Shown here: positions 62,498 to 64,000 of the stretch, one piece after another | How positions within the stretch are numbered: the first letter of the stretch is position 1 | Layout: each line of letters opens with the position of its first letter | Assembly: GCF_025264665.1 (NCBI RefSeq) | Contig: NZ_CP073697.1 | Location: forward strand, 992,001 to 1,056,000 | Direction: 5' to 3' | Source: Edaphobacter flagellatus | GTDB taxonomy: Bacteria > Acidobacteriota > Terriglobia > Terriglobales > Acidobacteriaceae | DNA length: 64,000 nt | Notes under the pieces: generated by a model | What the model was told of the DNA's origin: nothing | Databases searched by the model: none | What the model saw: the letters and a program-made list of their open reading frames with translations, nothing else | Program-made: the position numbers and the translations under genes

Positions 62498-62884
62498 ATG
62501 TCCAGGATTCCTCTTCTTCCCTTCGGTATTCTCCTTGCTACCCTCTTTCCCATAGCCATGCTTGCTGCGGGACAGACACAACAACTCCCTCCTCTATCCA
62601 ATCCCACTGAAGACGGCCCTACTTTATTTACGAACTCAGGCTGCCCTCAGTGCCATGGTCCTGAAGGACTCGGCACTGAAAAAGCACCCTCTCTCCGTGA
62701 TGTTCGCAAACGCAAAACAGAAGAACAAATTCGCTCACAAATAAAGGAAGGCGGCAAAAGCATGCCGCCCTTCGGAGAAGCTCTTACCGATAATCAGATT
62801 TCTACTCTCGTAGAGTTCCTTCACTCTAAAAATGGCTGGAAGAAGATGCCTGCCTCAATACCAAAGCAGACAAATGCGAAATAG
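62498..62884 (+). CDS. Monoheme class I cytochrome c
   Basis: A 128-residue secreted cytochrome: signal peptide (about 1-25), heme-binding CPQCH at residues 49-53, and the axial Met89 in GGKSMPPFGEAL. The size and motif order are those of small electron-shuttle c-cytochromes. The start is the ATG at 62498, 20 bases after the stop of the pentaheme cytochrome gene; the longer frame from 62282 overlaps that gene and is not credible. It probably passes electrons to or from the pentaheme protein and belongs to the same operon. Confidence 0.9.
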   Translation: MSRIPLLPFGILLATLFPIAMLAAGQTQQLPPLSNPTEDGPTLFTNSGCPQCHGPEGLGTEKAPSLRDVRKRKTEEQIRSQIKEGGKSMPPFGEALTDNQISTLVEFLHSKNGWKKMPASIPKQTNAK

Positions 62885-62895
62885 TATTCGCCAGC

Positions 62896-63483
62896 TCACG
62901 GAACCGCATCAACTAAAACATAGTGGCGGCCAAGATAAAGTTTGATGCTGTTCTCCGTGACCGGTAAAACCTGTAACGGACGAGGACGCTTCATCTCCTT
63001 GTCTTCCTGCGTGTCCCCTTGAAGAACAGTCTTCCCACCAAGATCCATCACGATAAATTTGTCGTTTACAAAACCAGCACCATAAGCACCTGGCTGCAGC
63101 ACTTGGCCGCCAAAGCGAACCGGCTTCTCCGTCACCAGATAAAACTGATACGTCTCTTGAATACTGGACGAATAACCAGAAGCATCCACCATAGCCGCCA
63201 GGAAAATACCTTCGTTAGCAAAGCGTACGCCACCTGCATTGCGCAGTTGTACCGGCGCAACCTTGCTGCGAAAATACACCGTCGCTGGGACCAGGGTTTC
63301 CAACTGTGCCGCGGTAAAAGGCTTACCAGCAACAAACGCATCAGGAGGCGTCTGATAGAAAGAACCAACTTTTGCAGCAGCAAAAGCTAGACTCCCCATC
63401 ATGAATGGGACAAAGCACAGGCTAAAAGCAAGAGCAGCCCTCAATGAAAATACCTGGCAGCGGCGACGTAGCAGAATAGGCAT
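62896..63483 (-). CDS. Secreted protein of unknown function
   Basis: A 195-residue secreted protein with a signal peptide (basic RRRCQVFSL start, hydrophobic core, ending LAFAAAKVG) and a beta-rich body. The segment VRFGGQVLQPGAYGAGFVNDKF resembles the L-x-A-G-x-Y part of the protein at 54650-55153, which may define a small acidobacterial secreted family. The frame extends to 63540, but I start at the ATG at 63483, where the signal sequence begins; no ribosome site is decisive. It is convergent with the cytochrome genes. Function unknown. Confidence 0.6.
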   Translation of the reverse strand: MPILLRRRCQVFSLRAALAFSLCFVPFMMGSLAFAAAKVGSFYQTPPDAFVAGKPFTAAQLETLVPATVYFRSKVAPVQLRNAGGVRFANEGIFLAAMVDASGYSSSIQETYQFYLVTEKPVRFGGQVLQPGAYGAGFVNDKFIVMDLGGKTVLQGDTQEDKEMKRPRPLQVLPVTENSIKLYLGRHYVLVDAVP

Positions 63484-63611
63484 GACGTTCAGTCTAGGAG
63501 CGACAATCGGTTTGATCAACCACAAATCAACGCCAATCATTCCCTTCTGTATTTACAAATTCACACCAGAATAGGCTGACGCCCAAAACCAAGGCATTAG
63601 ACTTTATCTCC

Positions 63612-64000
63612 ATGAAGAAAATTGGCTTTCTCTCCTTCGGCCATTGGACACCTTCGACACACTCCCAAACGCGCTCTGCTGCCGACGCGCTCTTGCAATC
63701 TATCGACCTCGCCGTAGAGGCTGAGCGTCTTGGGATGGACGGAGCCTACTTTCGCGTTCACCACTTCGCCCAACAACTGGCATCCCCATTTCCACTGCTC
63801 GCCGCAGTCGGCACCAAAACGCGAAAGATTGAGATTGGCACTGCAGTAATTGATATGCGCTACGAGAACCCGCACTACATGGCCGAGGATGCTGGCGCTG
63901 CGGACCTGATCGCCACCGGCCGCCTGCAACTGGGCATCAGCCGCGGCTCACCCGAGCAGGTCATCGATGGCTGGCGCTACTTCGGCTACCGCCCGCGTGA
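63612..64000 (+). CDS. LLM-class flavin-dependent oxidoreductase (3' end outside window)
   Basis: The first 129 codons of a luciferase-like monooxygenase. The start MKKIGFLSFGHW is the usual first strand, and EAERLGMDGAYFRVHHFAQQL, TKTRKIEIGTAVIDMRYENPHYMAEDAG and ADLIATGRLQLGISRGSPEQ match the family's N-terminal barrel half, including the flavin-contact region. These enzymes use reduced FMN or F420 with O2. The frame remains open at the window end, so the C-terminal part is missing. It is divergent from the secreted protein at 62896. Confidence 0.9.
   Translation, partial: MKKIGFLSFGHWTPSTHSQTRSAADALLQSIDLAVEAERLGMDGAYFRVHHFAQQLASPFPLLAAVGTKTRKIEIGTAVIDMRYENPHYMAEDAGAADLIATGRLQLGISRGSPEQVIDGWRYFGYRPR

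Noticed and set aside
1..64000. CRISPR array
   Set aside because: No regularly spaced short repeats were seen; the only tandem repeats are the long Ig-domain coding units at 36445-37345.

Overview
The window looks like chromosomal DNA of a soil acidobacterium of the class Terriglobia (Granulicella, Edaphobacter or Terriglobus type). The reasons are family content rather than any ribosomal marker: three giant TonB-dependent receptors with an N-terminal carboxypeptidase-regulatory-like domain, an acidobacterial-type duplicated orphan ABC permease (ADOP) with its PadR regulator, two CRTAC1/ASPIC-UnbV FG-GAP proteins, and many secreted Ig-like or NHL proteins. No rRNA or tRNA gene and no CRISPR array is visible.

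Region 1 (about 1.1-18 kb) is a catabolic cluster around an IclR-type regulator (9114-9944). It holds a cyclase-family metal hydrolase, an aldose-1-epimerase-like protein, a two-gene EamA-like transporter, an aspartoacylase-like deacylase, a TonB receptor, an RraA-like aldolase, and an operon of amidohydrolase, enolase-superfamily dehydratase, SDR dehydrogenase and GH39-like glycosidase, followed by a secreted DUF4082/FN3 protein. The set fits uptake and stepwise oxidation of a sugar or sugar-acid derivative. A shared palindrome of the form CCG-N6-CGG lies in front of most of its transcription units and appears once more upstream of the TonB receptor at 25.4 kb, which suggests one regulon.

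Region 2 (about 18.3-35.8 kb) looks like one or two stacked genomic islands. A 300-bp repeat containing a tmRNA/tRNA-like 3' end (T-loop sequence plus CCA) occurs at 18.3 and 28.3 kb, each time followed by the start of a tyrosine-recombinase gene. One recombinase is decayed and the other is reduced to a few codons. A 33-bp piece of the repeat occurs again at 35.8 kb. Cargo of the first interval is a PD40-propeller amidohydrolase, a TonB receptor, and an adjacent dockerin protein and cohesin/PEP-CTERM protein. Cargo of the second is the ADOP permease with PadR and a minimal ethanolamine catabolic set (eat-eutB-eutC).

Region 3 (35.9-64 kb) contains a large secreted NHL/Ig-repeat protein; an RND efflux operon (PadR, TolC, RND pump, adaptor); a secretory/regulatory block of two CRTAC1 proteins, a TPR protein and a TonB receptor behind a perfect 38-bp palindrome; a two-component system (propeller-Y_Y_Y histidine kinase plus NarL-type regulator) with a TlpA-like thiol protein; and an outer-membrane barrel, a pentaheme-TPR cytochrome and a monoheme cytochrome that suggest an envelope electron-transfer module. 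The window ends inside a luciferase-like flavin monooxygenase. Most genes start behind clear AGGAG-type ribosome sites, and several pairs overlap by the ATGA/GTGA/TTGA pattern, indicating translational coupling.
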